From NCBI RefSeq assembly GCF_026719705.1, contig NZ_JAPPRR010000001.1, positions 1,465,255 to 1,529,254 of the forward strand: a stretch of DNA of 64,000 nucleotides, read 5' to 3'. Position 1 is the first letter of the stretch; every line of letters starts with the position of its first letter. This document shows, piece by piece, positions 19,398 to 29,130 of this stretch. The translations under genes were made by a program, and so were the position numbers. Under the pieces are notes generated by a model. It saw nothing but the letters and a program-made list of their open reading frames with translations, did not search any database and was not told the origin of the DNA. Source of the DNA: Pseudokordiimonas caeni (GTDB lineage: Bacteria; Pseudomonadota; Alphaproteobacteria; Sphingomonadales; Kordiimonadaceae).

Positions 19398-20938
19398 GCG
19401 ACCCTCAATTGCCGGGTGTCCAGAACGAGGAAAACCAAAGGGCCCGCGTCGCTTCCGGCGCGGGACTGGCACTGGTCGGACGCCTTGGCGCACTTATCGA
19501 AGTTGTTTCTGTCATCTTCTTCACCTGGGCTTACGGTGCGGTCACCTACGGTCTTTTCGCAGTTCTTTGGAGCTATGTGAAAGTCCTGACGGCCGTCAGC
19601 GACATCGCGATGACAACAGCCTTGCAACGCTTTGTGCCGCGTGCAGAGGGAGAGGCCGCAGATCATGCCGCCGGCTACGCCCTGAAGCTCAGCCTGATCG
19701 CATCAAGCCTGATGGCGCTTGCCCTTACGCTCGCAGCCCCCTTCCTCGGCCGCTTCATCAATGCAGGTGACGGGGACGCCGAACATCTGGTGCAGGTGAT
19801 CCAGCTATATGCATGGGTGCTGCCTTTCTGGACGATTGTAGAGGTTGCCACCGCCGCCATCCGGGCGCGGCGCACCTTCGGGCCGGAAATCCGTGTGCGC
19901 ATCTTTTATGAGCAGGGTCTTCGGCTCGTCGCTGCGCTGGCGTTTGCGGGGCTTGGCTTCAACACCTTCGGGCTTTTTGCTGCCCACCTCGTCAGCGTCA
20001 TGCTTGCCGCGATCCTCGCGCTGCGGCTTGTCGCCAAACACTATAACTTTCGCGCGGTCATGGCGGCCCCGATGCGCGGGCTGCAGGTGCAGGCGATGCG
20101 CCGCTATGGCCGCACCGTGATGCCCGCGAACCTTGTGAAGAAGCTTTTCAGCGAATTCCCGGTCATGTATCTGAACCTACTGCTGCCCGGAGCCGCAGGC
20201 GCGGCCGCCGGTGGCTATTATGCCGTGGCCCGCAAGGTGGCAAGCGCCCTGCAGCTCGTGCGCCTGACCTTTGAATATGTGATGGCGCCACTTGCCGCAG
20301 AGCGTGACGGGCAAGGCGACCGCACGGCGCTTGGTGACATGTATGCCTTTGCCACCCGCATCTCCCTCGCCCTTGCCCTGCCCTTCGGGGTTTCGCTGAT
20401 GGCGGCGCGGCACGACCTTCTCGCGGCCCTCACGCCCGAGTTTCAGGTGGCCGGTAGCGCAATTGTGATCCTGTGCGTCGCGCGTATCGTTGAGGCGGCC
20501 ACCGGTCCCTCGTCTGCCATCGTTGAAATGCTCGGGCACCGCAGCCTGCCGCTTCTTAATGGCATTGCCGGGCTCGCCGTCCTGCTTGTTCTTGGCTTTG
20601 CCCTCATTCCGGAACAAGGGGTTACGGGGGCCGCCTGGGCCGCTGCCTTCGGTATGAATACGACCGCCATCCTCGGCCTTGTGCAGACGCAGGTCCTTTT
20701 CCGCCTCAATCCCTATACCCGCCTGATGATGCGGCCACTTGCGCTTGGCATCCTTCTCGGGGCGTTGCTTTTCGGCCTCGGTGACGCGCTAAACACCTTC
20801 GGCCCGCCCTTCGGCCTTGTTTCTGCCGTGTTTGGCTTTATGGTGTCGCTCCTGATTCTGGTGCGATACGGGATCGGCCCGGAAGATGCGCTGGCCCTCG
20901 GGCGCTTTGGACGCATCCTGCGGTACGGACGGGCCTGA
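19394..20938 (+). CDS. MOP-superfamily (Wzx/MATE-like) lipid flippase
   Basis: 514-aa polytopic membrane protein, about 12-14 hydrophobic segments, of the polysaccharide-flippase branch of the MOP exporters. Motifs are diffuse, as usual for the family. ASGAGLALVGRLGALIEV in TM1, GGYYAVARKVASALQLVR in the middle and a C-terminal polysaccharide-biosynthesis region support the call. It starts at a GTG overlapping the lptG stop (GTGA). Likely role by context: flipping a lipid-linked or sphingolipid intermediate before LptFG extraction (inference). Confidence 0.75.
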   Translation: MSDPQLPGVQNEENQRARVASGAGLALVGRLGALIEVVSVIFFTWAYGAVTYGLFAVLWSYVKVLTAVSDIAMTTALQRFVPRAEGEAADHAAGYALKLSLIASSLMALALTLAAPFLGRFINAGDGDAEHLVQVIQLYAWVLPFWTIVEVATAAIRARRTFGPEIRVRIFYEQGLRLVAALAFAGLGFNTFGLFAAHLVSVMLAAILALRLVAKHYNFRAVMAAPMRGLQVQAMRRYGRTVMPANLVKKLFSEFPVMYLNLLLPGAAGAAAGGYYAVARKVASALQLVRLTFEYVMAPLAAERDGQGDRTALGDMYAFATRISLALALPFGVSLMAARHDLLAALTPEFQVAGSAIVILCVARIVEAATGPSSAIVEMLGHRSLPLLNGIAGLAVLLVLGFALIPEQGVTGAAWAAAFGMNTTAILGLVQTQVLFRLNPYTRLMMRPLALGILLGALLFGLGDALNTFGPPFGLVSAVFGFMVSLLILVRYGIGPEDALALGRFGRILRYGRA

Positions 20939-21046
20939 TATCTGAGTGCGGCACAGTGCCGCGTATCAGAAAATGATGTTGCGATGCGGCACTCGCGGCT
21001 AGTATGAGCGCCGATAGACAGCGAAAATGATTGCGGAGTGCAAGCG

Positions 21047-21835
21047 ATGCGGTTCAGCTTCCTGAAGCAAAAGAGCCATTATCTCGACAAGATGACCATC
21101 AAGGAACTTGTGGTCGCGTTCTTCGGCTATTATGCCGTGCAGGTGTATCTGGTGCTGGCGGCTGTCAGCCTTTATGTCGCCTTCACCTATGGCACCAGCC
21201 TGCTCGCGGGCCTCGCGGCGGCAGCCATCGCCATCGCGCTCTATCCGCTGTCGTGGTACATCACCCACCGCTGGATCCTGCATGGGCAGTGGCTTTACAA
21301 GAACCCGCTGACCGCGCCCCTGTGGAAGCGGATCCATTATGATCACCATCAGGATCCGCACCATCTGGAGGTGCTGTTCGGCGCGCTTTACACCACGCTG
21401 CCGGCCATCGGCATCGTCACCATCCCGGCGGGCTATTATCTCGATGGCATCGGCGGTGCCGGTGCAGGCTTCGCAGCCGGTGTGCTGTGGACCTGCTTCT
21501 ACGAATTCTGCCACTGCATCCAGCATCTGAACTACAAGCCCAAGAATGCGTTCCTGAAGCACATGAAGGAACAGCACATGATGCACCACTTCCATGATGA
21601 AGATGGCAATTATGGCATCACCAGCTTCTTCTGGGACAAGCTCTTCGGCACCTATTACCTGCGCAAGGATCGCCCCGTGAAAAGCGCCACCGTCTTCAAC
21701 CTCGGCTATACCGAGGAAGTGGCGGCGACTTACCCGTGGGTCGCGAACCTGTCCGGCGGCGTCGATGATCGCCGCCCGCGCGAGAAGCGCGAAAGCTACA
21801 AAACCGGTGCGGACGAAACGAAGGCGGCTGAATAA
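21047..21835 (+). CDS. Fatty acid hydroxylase / sterol desaturase family membrane enzyme
   Basis: 262-aa integral membrane di-iron enzyme with four hydrophobic stretches and the expected histidine clusters: HRWILH, HYDHHQDPHH, HCIQH and HMKEQHMMHHFH. Members hydroxylate fatty acids, sphingoid bases or sterols. Beside ceramide genes, hydroxylation of the ceramide acyl chain or long-chain base is the natural inference. ATG 21047 has GGAG 8 nt upstream; a GTG at 21038 is less likely. The bcerS-like gene follows after 36 bp. Confidence 0.83.
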   Translation: MRFSFLKQKSHYLDKMTIKELVVAFFGYYAVQVYLVLAAVSLYVAFTYGTSLLAGLAAAAIAIALYPLSWYITHRWILHGQWLYKNPLTAPLWKRIHYDHHQDPHHLEVLFGALYTTLPAIGIVTIPAGYYLDGIGGAGAGFAAGVLWTCFYEFCHCIQHLNYKPKNAFLKHMKEQHMMHHFHDEDGNYGITSFFWDKLFGTYYLRKDRPVKSATVFNLGYTEEVAATYPWVANLSGGVDDRRPREKRESYKTGADETKAAE

Positions 21836-21871
21836 GCCGCCTTTGGCGTTACCAGTACGGGGAAGCATACC

Positions 21872-23011
21872 GTGAGCGAACTCATTATCCGGCCTGTTGT
21901 TACAAAGGCCGACCTCAGGACATTCATCCGCGTCACCGAAACCGTCTACAAGGACGATCCGGTATTCATCCAGCCCCTGATGCTGGAACGGATGGAAAGC
22001 CTTTCGAAAGACAAGAACCCCTTCTTTCTGCATGCGGAAGGCGAATACTGGATCGCCGAGCGCGACGGCGTGGCTGTTGGCCGCATCTCCGCACAGGTTG
22101 ACCCCAATCTGCAAGAAAAGTGGGGGCCAGGCCTCGGCCATTTCGGGCTTTTTGAAGCGACCGATTTCGAGGCGGCCGAAGCGCTTTTCAAAACCGCAGC
22201 CGACTGGCTGAAAGCCAAAGGCATGACCCGCATCCAGGGGCCATGGTCGCTGTCCGCCAATCAGGAATGCGGCATGCTTGTCGATGGTTTCGATACGCCG
22301 CCCGTGGTGATGATGCCGCACGGCCGCCCCGAATATGACGGCTGGCTGAAGAAGCTCGGCTTTGAAAAAGCCAAGGACCTGCTTGCATGGTATCTCGATA
22401 TCCGCGACGAACCCGAAGAGCGGATCGGGCGGATCGTAGAAATGGGCAAGCGCAACAAGAAGATCAAGATCCGCGAGATCGACATGAAGCGGTTCGACGA
22501 AGAACTCGCGCTCATTCTCGATATCTTCAATGACGCCTGGGCCGACAACTGGGGCTTCACCCCCTTTACCGACGCCGAAGCCACGCACACCGCTGCGTCG
22601 CTGAAGCCCATCGTGAAGCCATACCGCACCCTGATCGCTGAATATGACGGCGAACCCGTGGGCTTCATGGTGACGATCCCCGATGTGAACCACCATATCC
22701 GTGACCTGAAAGGCAAGCTCCTCCCCTTCGGCATCTTCAAGCTCCTCGCCCGCATGCTCGGCAAAAAATCGGACGAGCGTGTGCGCGTGCCGCTGATGGG
22801 GATCCGCAAGTCGCTGCAGAAATCCAAGGTCGGCGGCATCATCCCGATCATGCTGATTGAAGCCACCCGCCCGGGTGTGCGCAAGCGCGGCGCCAACTTT
22901 GCCGAGCTTGGCTGGATCCTTGAGGACAACGACGGCATGAACAACATGCTGCGCGAAGTCGCCTGCGTGCATTACAAGACGATGCGGATTTACGAGAAGC
23001 CGATCGGCTAG
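21872..23011 (+). CDS. bcerS: GNAT-fold N-acyltransferase, candidate bacterial ceramide synthase
   Basis: 379-aa protein with an N-terminal GNAT-like region (GEYWIAERDGVAVGRISA) and a second half with TLIAEYDGEPVGFMVTIPD and VGGIIPIMLIEATRP. The size and gene context match the Caulobacter ceramide synthase bCerS, a GNAT-superfamily protein that N-acylates the sphingoid base and is unrelated to eukaryotic ceramide synthases. Homologues are often mis-annotated as dATP pyrophosphohydrolase or plain acetyltransferase. GTG start, with GGGGAAG 6 nt upstream. No membrane segment seen. Confidence 0.7.
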   Translation: MSELIIRPVVTKADLRTFIRVTETVYKDDPVFIQPLMLERMESLSKDKNPFFLHAEGEYWIAERDGVAVGRISAQVDPNLQEKWGPGLGHFGLFEATDFEAAEALFKTAADWLKAKGMTRIQGPWSLSANQECGMLVDGFDTPPVVMMPHGRPEYDGWLKKLGFEKAKDLLAWYLDIRDEPEERIGRIVEMGKRNKKIKIREIDMKRFDEELALILDIFNDAWADNWGFTPFTDAEATHTAASLKPIVKPYRTLIAEYDGEPVGFMVTIPDVNHHIRDLKGKLLPFGIFKLLARMLGKKSDERVRVPLMGIRKSLQKSKVGGIIPIMLIEATRPGVRKRGANFAELGWILEDNDGMNNMLREVACVHYKTMRIYEKPIG

Positions 23012-23012
23012 G

Positions 23013-25100
23013 CTAACCCGATTGCATCAGGCGCACGCCCTCGTCGCGCTCGAAGAGATACAGAAGATTACGGAGCGCCTGACCGCGTTCCGTTTTCAGT
23101 TCCGGGTCCTTCGATACAAAAAGCCGGGCGTCGTCGTTCGCCATCGGGATCATGTCGCCGTGCGCTGCGAAATCGACGAGCCGGAATTCCGGCAGGCCCG
23201 ATTGTTTGAGCCCAAGGATTTCGCCGCCGCCCCGAAGGCGCAGGTCTTCTTCGGCGATCAGGAAGCCGTCGTCGGTGTCGCGCATCACCTGCAGGCGGGC
23301 ACGGGCAACCTCGCCAACCGACTGGGCACGAACGAGCAAGCATGTTGACTTGGCAGCCCCGCGCCCCACCCGGCCACGCAGCTGGTGCAGCTGGGCAAGG
23401 CCGAAGCGTTCGGCATGTTCGATCACCATGATGGAGGCTTCAGGCACATCAACGCCGACCTCGATCACGGTGGTGGCGACCAGAAGCTGGATATCGCCTT
23501 TCTGGAAGGCTTCCATCACCGCGTCTTTCTCCGGCCCCTTCATGCGGCCATGGACAAGCCCCACGGCACTTTCGCCAAACACGTGAGCAAGCATGCCATA
23601 GCGTTCCTCGGCGGCCGCCAGATCGCTGTTTTCGGATTCCTCCACGAGGGGGCAAACCCAATAGGCGCGCGCCCCCTGCGCCATCGCCCGGCGCAGGCCA
23701 TCGATCACATCGGATAGCCGGTCTTCCGACACCACACGGGTATCAATGGGCGTGCGCCCCGGCGGCTTCTCGCGGATCAGCGACACATCCATGTCGCCGT
23801 AGGCGGTCAGCGTCAGCGTGCGCGGGATGGGGGTCGCCGTCATACCCAGCACATCGATGCCATGGGCGGCCTTGTCGGCCAGCGCCAGCCGCTGCTGCAC
23901 CCCGAAGCGATGCTGTTCATCGATGATCGCAAGGCCAAGATCGCGGTAGGCCACATCATCCTGAATAAGGGCATGGGTGCCGATGAGGATATCGATCTCG
24001 CCGGCCTTCAGGCTGGCCAGCAGTGCGTCGCGCGCCTTGCCCTTGGTACGGCCGGTGAGCAGCGCGACCTTTAGGCCCGCGGCAGCGGCCAGCTTCTCGA
24101 TCCCTGCCGCGTGCTGGCGCGCGAGGATTTCGGTCGGCGCCAGAAGGGCTGCCTGTGTGCCCGCTTCCACAGCGGTCGCCATCGCCAGAAGCGCCACGAC
24201 CGTCTTGCCGCTACCCACATCACCCTGCAAAAGGCGCAGCATGGCGCGGTCACCACCCATGTCTGCCGTAATCTCGGCAAGCGCCTTTTCCTGATCGCCG
24301 GTAAGCGCATAGGGGAGTGCGGCCCGGATCTGTGCCGTCAGCTTGCCGTTCCCGACGATTGCCCGTCCCCGCTTCTTGCGGACCTTTTCCCGCACCAGTG
24401 CCAGCGCCAGCTGGGTTGCCAACAGCTCGTCATAGGCCAGCCGCCGCCTGGCCGGGCTATCAAGCGCGATATCATGCCCGGTTTCGGGTGAGTGCAGGTC
24501 CGTGAGCGCCGCCTTAAAGCCGGGCCAGCCCTCGCGTGCCATCAAGCCTGCGTCATGCCATTCGGGCAAGTCGGGAATTTGCCCCAAGGCATCAAGCACC
24601 GCCTTGCGGATCACCTTGCCCGAAAGGCCGGCTGTGAGCGGATAAACGGTTTCCAGAAGCGGCAAGCTGCCCTCTTCCTCGGGCTTCACCATATAGTCCG
24701 GATGGGTGATCTGCTTGACTCCCTGATATTCCTCCACCCGGCCCGAAATCAGCCGGGTTTCACCCTCCGGCAGTTGGGCGCGCAGCCAGTCGGCACGCGG
24801 ATTGAAGAAAACGAGGGTCAGGAAGCCCGTCTCGTCTTTCGCGAGCACTCGGTATGGCACGCGTTTCGAAGGTGCGGGGCGGTGTTCGATGATATCAAGC
24901 GACAAGGTGGCGATACTGCCCGGCACGGCATCCGCCACGCTCGGCCGGTAGCGCCGGTCAATCAGGCCGGTCGGCAGATGCAACAGCATGTCGCGGATAC
25001 GGGTGCCGGAAAGTTTATCGATAAGCGCGCGGTTACGCTTGCCGATGCCAGAGAGGCCCTCTATATCCGCAAAAAATGCATTCAAGGCTGGCGGCCGCAT
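23013..25100 (-). CDS. recG: ATP-dependent DNA helicase RecG
   Basis: 695-aa monomeric helicase that reverses stalled forks and migrates branched DNA. An N-terminal wedge/OB region precedes the helicase domains, with Walker A LLQGDVGSGKTVVAL, the DEAD-type box AIIDEQHRFGVQQR, TATPIPRTL and the motif VI stretch HQLRGRVGRG. Full length for the family. It is divergent from sdhE across 94 bp. Confidence 0.97.
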   Translation of the reverse strand: MRPPALNAFFADIEGLSGIGKRNRALIDKLSGTRIRDMLLHLPTGLIDRRYRPSVADAVPGSIATLSLDIIEHRPAPSKRVPYRVLAKDETGFLTLVFFNPRADWLRAQLPEGETRLISGRVEEYQGVKQITHPDYMVKPEEEGSLPLLETVYPLTAGLSGKVIRKAVLDALGQIPDLPEWHDAGLMAREGWPGFKAALTDLHSPETGHDIALDSPARRRLAYDELLATQLALALVREKVRKKRGRAIVGNGKLTAQIRAALPYALTGDQEKALAEITADMGGDRAMLRLLQGDVGSGKTVVALLAMATAVEAGTQAALLAPTEILARQHAAGIEKLAAAAGLKVALLTGRTKGKARDALLASLKAGEIDILIGTHALIQDDVAYRDLGLAIIDEQHRFGVQQRLALADKAAHGIDVLGMTATPIPRTLTLTAYGDMDVSLIREKPPGRTPIDTRVVSEDRLSDVIDGLRRAMAQGARAYWVCPLVEESENSDLAAAEERYGMLAHVFGESAVGLVHGRMKGPEKDAVMEAFQKGDIQLLVATTVIEVGVDVPEASIMVIEHAERFGLAQLHQLRGRVGRGAAKSTCLLVRAQSVGEVARARLQVMRDTDDGFLIAEEDLRLRGGGEILGLKQSGLPEFRLVDFAAHGDMIPMANDDARLFVSKDPELKTERGQALRNLLYLFERDEGVRLMQSG

Positions 25101-25194
25101 CGGCCCTGTCTCCCCGGAATTTCGCTTTATCGGGGGTGGACCTTAGCCTATGGTGGCGGCCCCGCCAAGAGAGCGAAACGATAAGAGAATTCCG

Positions 25195-25491
25195 ATGAGC
25201 GACTATAACCCCCATGCCCCCCTGAGCCTTGAAGACCGGCGTCGCCGCCTTGTCTTCCGTTCGTGGCACCGGGGCATCAAGGAACTGGACCTCATCTTCG
25301 GCAATTTCGTCGAAGCGAATGTGGCGACCTTCAGCGATGACGACTGCGCCTGGTTCGAACGCCTCTTCGAGGAACAGGATCATGAAATCCTCGCATGGGT
25401 CACGGGCGGCGCGCCCGAGCCTGACGACTTCAAGGGCGAGATGATGGACCGGCTGAAAAAGCTCGATTTCATGACGCTGAAGGCACGCTGA
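25195..25491 (+). CDS. sdhE: SdhE-type FAD assembly factor
   Basis: 98-aa cytoplasmic protein that promotes covalent flavinylation of succinate dehydrogenase. The signature is the RGIKELDLIFG stretch (canonical RGxxExD), followed by acidic helices. ATG 25195 is used because the family starts there; the frame is open for 15 further codons upstream. It sits 10 bp before mfd, and the recG / sdhE / mfd arrangement is usual in Alphaproteobacteria. Confidence 0.92.
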   Translation: MSDYNPHAPLSLEDRRRRLVFRSWHRGIKELDLIFGNFVEANVATFSDDDCAWFERLFEEQDHEILAWVTGGAPEPDDFKGEMMDRLKKLDFMTLKAR

Positions 25492-25501
25492 GCCCACCTC
25501 C

Positions 25502-28500
25502 ATGACGAACCCCGCCGCCGATGCCCTGCCCTTTTCCCACGCGCTCGACGCCCTGACGAGCGGCGACCCTGTCACGCGCATGTCCGGCGTTGTGCCGGGC
25601 TTCGATGGCATGATGCTCGGGGCACTGGCCTCGCGCGTGTACGGCAAGGATAAACGGGCGCTTGTGCATGTGGCGCGGGATGATGCGCGGCTTGCCGCCC
25701 TTGAAGCCACCGTCCGCTTCTTCTCGCCCGAAACCGAGGTCATCACCTTCCCGGCGTGGGACTGTCTGCCTTATGACCGCGTGAGCCCGGCGGGCGAGAT
25801 CGTCGCGCACCGGATGGCGACGCTCGCCGAACTGGCCGCGCGCAAGCCCAAAGGACCGCTCCTTCTCCTCACCACCATCAACGCCGCCCTGCAGCGCGTG
25901 GTGCCGAAATCGGCGGTCGCGACATCCAGCCTGATAGCCGCCCCCGGCGACACGCTTTCAATGGACGATGTGATCGCCTTCCTTGTCGGCGCCGGTTATC
26001 GCCGCGCGGGGCAAGTGATGGAAGCCGGAGAGTTTGCCGTGCGTGGCGGCCTTGTCGATATTTTCCCCTCGGGCGAGGCCGAGCCAGTGCGGCTCGATTT
26101 CTTCGGGGACGAACTGGATGCCATTCGTCGCTTCGATCCCTTCACGCAGCTGACGACCCAGAAGGCCGACAAGCTGCATCTGATTTCAGCCAGCGAGATT
26201 GCCTTCACGCCCGAGGCCATCAGTCGCTTCCAGCGCACCTACACGTCCACCTTCGGCCCTGCCAAGGGTGAAGACCCGCTTTACGAAGCTGTGCTTGATG
26301 GCCGCCGCTATCAGGGCGCCGAGCACTGGCTGCCCTTCTTCCATGACCGGCTGGAGACCATCTTCGATTATCTCGACGACCCCGTCGTCACGCTGGATCA
26401 CCAGACCGACGAAGCCGCCGCCGAGCGTTTCACGGCCGTAGCCGACTATTACACGGCCCGCAAGGAAGCGTGGGAAACCGCCAAGGCGACAAGAGACACC
26501 CGCATCCCGCCCTACAAGCCCGTGCCGGCAGAAAGCCTGTTTCTGGATGCTGATGGCTGGGGTGACCTCACCGATGCGCTTGGTGCCCTGCACCTGACCC
26601 CCTTCAAGGCGCCACAGGTGCCGGGCCTTGTGGCGTTCGAGGCAGCACAGGGCCGCGATTTCGCGCCCGAACGCGCGGCCCGCGAAGGCAATATCTATGA
26701 CGCGCTGAAAACCCACGTCGATGCCTTGCGCGACGCTGGCAAACGCGTGGTGTTCGCAAGCTACTCGGAAGGCGCGGCTGAACGTCTGAAAGGGGTGCTT
26801 GAAGATCACGGCGTCAAGCCTGTGGGCGTTGCCGAAGGCTGGGCCGATATCCGTCACGCCAACCCGCGGCTGGTGGCCATCACCGTGCTGCCACTCGAGA
26901 GCGGGTTTGAAACCGCTGACCTCGCAATCATCAGCGAGCAGGATGTGCTGGGCGACCGGCTGGTGCGCAAGGTGCGCCGCTCGAAGAAAGCCGACAATTT
27001 CCTGACAGAAGCGGCCGCGCTCAGCCCCGGCGATCTCGTGGTGCACGCCAGCCACGGCATCGGGCGCTTCGAAGGGCTGGAGACCGTCGAGGTGACGGGC
27101 GCTGCGCATGACTGCGTGCTCCTCACCTATCATGGCGGCGACAAGCTTTATGTGCCGGTCGAGAATATCGAGGTCCTGTCGCGTTACGGCAGCGACGAGA
27201 CCGGCGCCCAGCTCGACAAGCTTGGCGGCGTGGCATGGCAGGCCCGCAAGGCGAAGATGAAGGAACGCATCCGCGAGATGGCGGGTGAACTGATCAAGCT
27301 CGCCGCCGCCCGCGCACTCAAGGAAGGCCATGCCATCGCCGCCACAGACGGCGCCTATGAGGAATTCTGCGCCCGCTTCCCCTATGCCGAAACCGACGAC
27401 CAGCTGCGTGCGATCGCCGATGTGGCGGCCGACCTCGCCTCCGGCCGACCGATGGACCGGCTCATTTGTGGTGACGTGGGCTTCGGCAAAACGGAAGTGG
27501 CGCTCAGGGCGGCTTTCCTTGCCGTCATGGCCGGCTATCAGGTAGCCGTGATCGCCCCCACCACCCTTCTTGCCCGCCAGCATTTCCAAACCTTCACCGA
27601 GCGTTTCAAGGGCCTGCCCGTGCGCATCGCGCAGCTTTCCCGGCTGGTATCCGCCAAGGAAGCAAACGCCACCAAGGACGAGATGAAGGACGGCAAGCTC
27701 GATATCGTCATCGGCACCCATGCCCTTCTCGGCAAGGGGATCGGCTTCCGTGACCTCGGCCTGATGATTGTGGACGAGGAACAGCACTTCGGCGTGGCCC
27801 ACAAGGAACGCCTGAAAGCCCTGAAGGCCAATGTCCATGTGCTGACGCTGACAGCCACCCCTATCCCGCGTACCCTGCAGATGGCGATGAGCGGCATCCG
27901 TGATCTTTCGATCATCGCGACCCCGCCCGTTGACCGCCTGGCAGTGCGCACCTTCGTGCTGCCGTTCGACCCTGTGGTGATCCGCGAGGCCTTGCTGCGC
28001 GAGCATTACAGGGGCGGCCAGAGCTTCTTCGTGGTGCCGCGCATCGCCGATATCGCCGAAGCTGCCGACTTCCTGAAGGAACAGGTGCCCGAAGTGCGTT
28101 TCACCATCGGCCACGGCCAGATGGCAGCGTCGGAACTCGAGGACGTCATGACTGCCTTCTATGAAGGCAAATATGAAGTGCTGCTTTCGACCACCATCGT
28201 TGAATCCGGTATCGATATCCCGACCGCCAACACGATGATCCTTTACCGCGCTGACCGCTTTGGCCTGGCGCAGATGTATCAGCTCCGTGGCCGCGTGGGG
28301 CGTGCGAAGGTGCGGGCTTACGCCTACCTCACCACCCCGCCCGGCCAGATGATCAGCGACAATGCCGACAAGCGCCTGCAAGTATTGCAAACGCTGGATA
28401 CGCTCGGTGCCGGCTTCACGCTCGCCAGCCACGATATGGATATCCGGGGCGCAGGGAACCTGCTGGGCGAGGAACAGTCCGGCCATATCCGCGAAGTGGG

Positions 28501-29029
28501 TGTGGAGCTTTACCAGAAGATGCTCGAGGAAGCCGTGGCCGAAGCCCGCGCCGGCGGGTTCGAGGAAGCCGAGACCGACTGGTCCCCCACCATCAATGTG
28601 GGGGCCACCGTGATGATCCCGGAAAGCTATGTACCGGACCTCAACCAGCGCATGGCGCTTTACCGCCGTCTTGCCGACCTCGACACGCGCGAGGAAATCG
28701 ACGGGTTCGCCGCCGAACTGATCGACCGCTTCGGTCCGCTGCCACCACCGGTGAAGCAGTTGACCGCCATCATGATCATCAAGGGCCACGCCAAACGCGC
28801 CGGGATCGACAAGCTGGAAGCCGGCCCCAAGGGTGTCATCATCGGCTTCCGGAACGACAAGTTCGAAAATCCCGCGGGCCTTGTAGAGTTTATCTCGGGC
28901 AGCGGTATTCGGGCAAAACTCAGGCCGGATCATAAGCTTATTTACTTCGCGGCCGAAGCAAAGATCGGCGCGCGACTGAAGATGGTGCATGCCCTTGTAA
29001 AAGAGCTGGAAGCCCGCGCGCGGCGTTAA
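25502..29029 (+). CDS. mfd: Transcription-repair coupling factor Mfd
   Basis: 1175-aa ATP-dependent translocase that removes stalled RNA polymerase and recruits UvrA. It has an N-terminal UvrB-like region (LPYDRVSPAGEIVAHRM), an RNA-polymerase-interacting CarD-like domain (SPGDLVVHASHGIGRFEG), RecG-like helicase motifs (CGDVGFGKTEVALRA, VDEEQHFGV, TATPIPRTL, QLRGRVGR) and the C-terminal TRCF domain. Full length and intact. Confidence 0.97.
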   Translation: MTNPAADALPFSHALDALTSGDPVTRMSGVVPGFDGMMLGALASRVYGKDKRALVHVARDDARLAALEATVRFFSPETEVITFPAWDCLPYDRVSPAGEIVAHRMATLAELAARKPKGPLLLLTTINAALQRVVPKSAVATSSLIAAPGDTLSMDDVIAFLVGAGYRRAGQVMEAGEFAVRGGLVDIFPSGEAEPVRLDFFGDELDAIRRFDPFTQLTTQKADKLHLISASEIAFTPEAISRFQRTYTSTFGPAKGEDPLYEAVLDGRRYQGAEHWLPFFHDRLETIFDYLDDPVVTLDHQTDEAAAERFTAVADYYTARKEAWETAKATRDTRIPPYKPVPAESLFLDADGWGDLTDALGALHLTPFKAPQVPGLVAFEAAQGRDFAPERAAREGNIYDALKTHVDALRDAGKRVVFASYSEGAAERLKGVLEDHGVKPVGVAEGWADIRHANPRLVAITVLPLESGFETADLAIISEQDVLGDRLVRKVRRSKKADNFLTEAAALSPGDLVVHASHGIGRFEGLETVEVTGAAHDCVLLTYHGGDKLYVPVENIEVLSRYGSDETGAQLDKLGGVAWQARKAKMKERIREMAGELIKLAAARALKEGHAIAATDGAYEEFCARFPYAETDDQLRAIADVAADLASGRPMDRLICGDVGFGKTEVALRAAFLAVMAGYQVAVIAPTTLLARQHFQTFTERFKGLPVRIAQLSRLVSAKEANATKDEMKDGKLDIVIGTHALLGKGIGFRDLGLMIVDEEQHFGVAHKERLKALKANVHVLTLTATPIPRTLQMAMSGIRDLSIIATPPVDRLAVRTFVLPFDPVVIREALLREHYRGGQSFFVVPRIADIAEAADFLKEQVPEVRFTIGHGQMAASELEDVMTAFYEGKYEVLLSTTIVESGIDIPTANTMILYRADRFGLAQMYQLRGRVGRAKVRAYAYLTTPPGQMISDNADKRLQVLQTLDTLGAGFTLASHDMDIRGAGNLLGEEQSGHIREVGVELYQKMLEEAVAEARAGGFEEAETDWSPTINVGATVMIPESYVPDLNQRMALYRRLADLDTREEIDGFAAELIDRFGPLPPPVKQLTAIMIIKGHAKRAGIDKLEAGPKGVIIGFRNDKFENPAGLVEFISGSGIRAKLRPDHKLIYFAAEAKIGARLKMVHALVKELEARARR

Positions 29030-29056
29030 CCTTAATTCACTTTTCTATTACATCGG

Positions 29057-29130
29057 ATTGATATATGTTCCGCGTCCTCAACAAGGCCGGCAGCAAGCTG
29101 GCCGCTATGCGACAGTGAGGATATATCAAT
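29057..29130. repeat. 10-bp inverted repeat before a small membrane-protein gene
   Basis: ATTGATATAT at 29057-29066 is repeated as its exact complement ATATATCAAT at 29121-29130, 54 bp apart. The second copy covers the start codon region of the next gene. It could be an operator pair or an mRNA structure sequestering the start. No protein is known to bind it. Confidence 0.5.

Noticed and set aside
20999-22972. 657-codon open frame on the minus strand
   Set aside because: Fully antisense to the hydroxylase and ceramide synthase genes. It is a codon-position shadow in G+C-rich DNA, with no recognisable domain.
26186-28990. 934-codon open frame on the minus strand
   Set aside because: Antisense to mfd, low-complexity His/Gly-rich translation, no motif.
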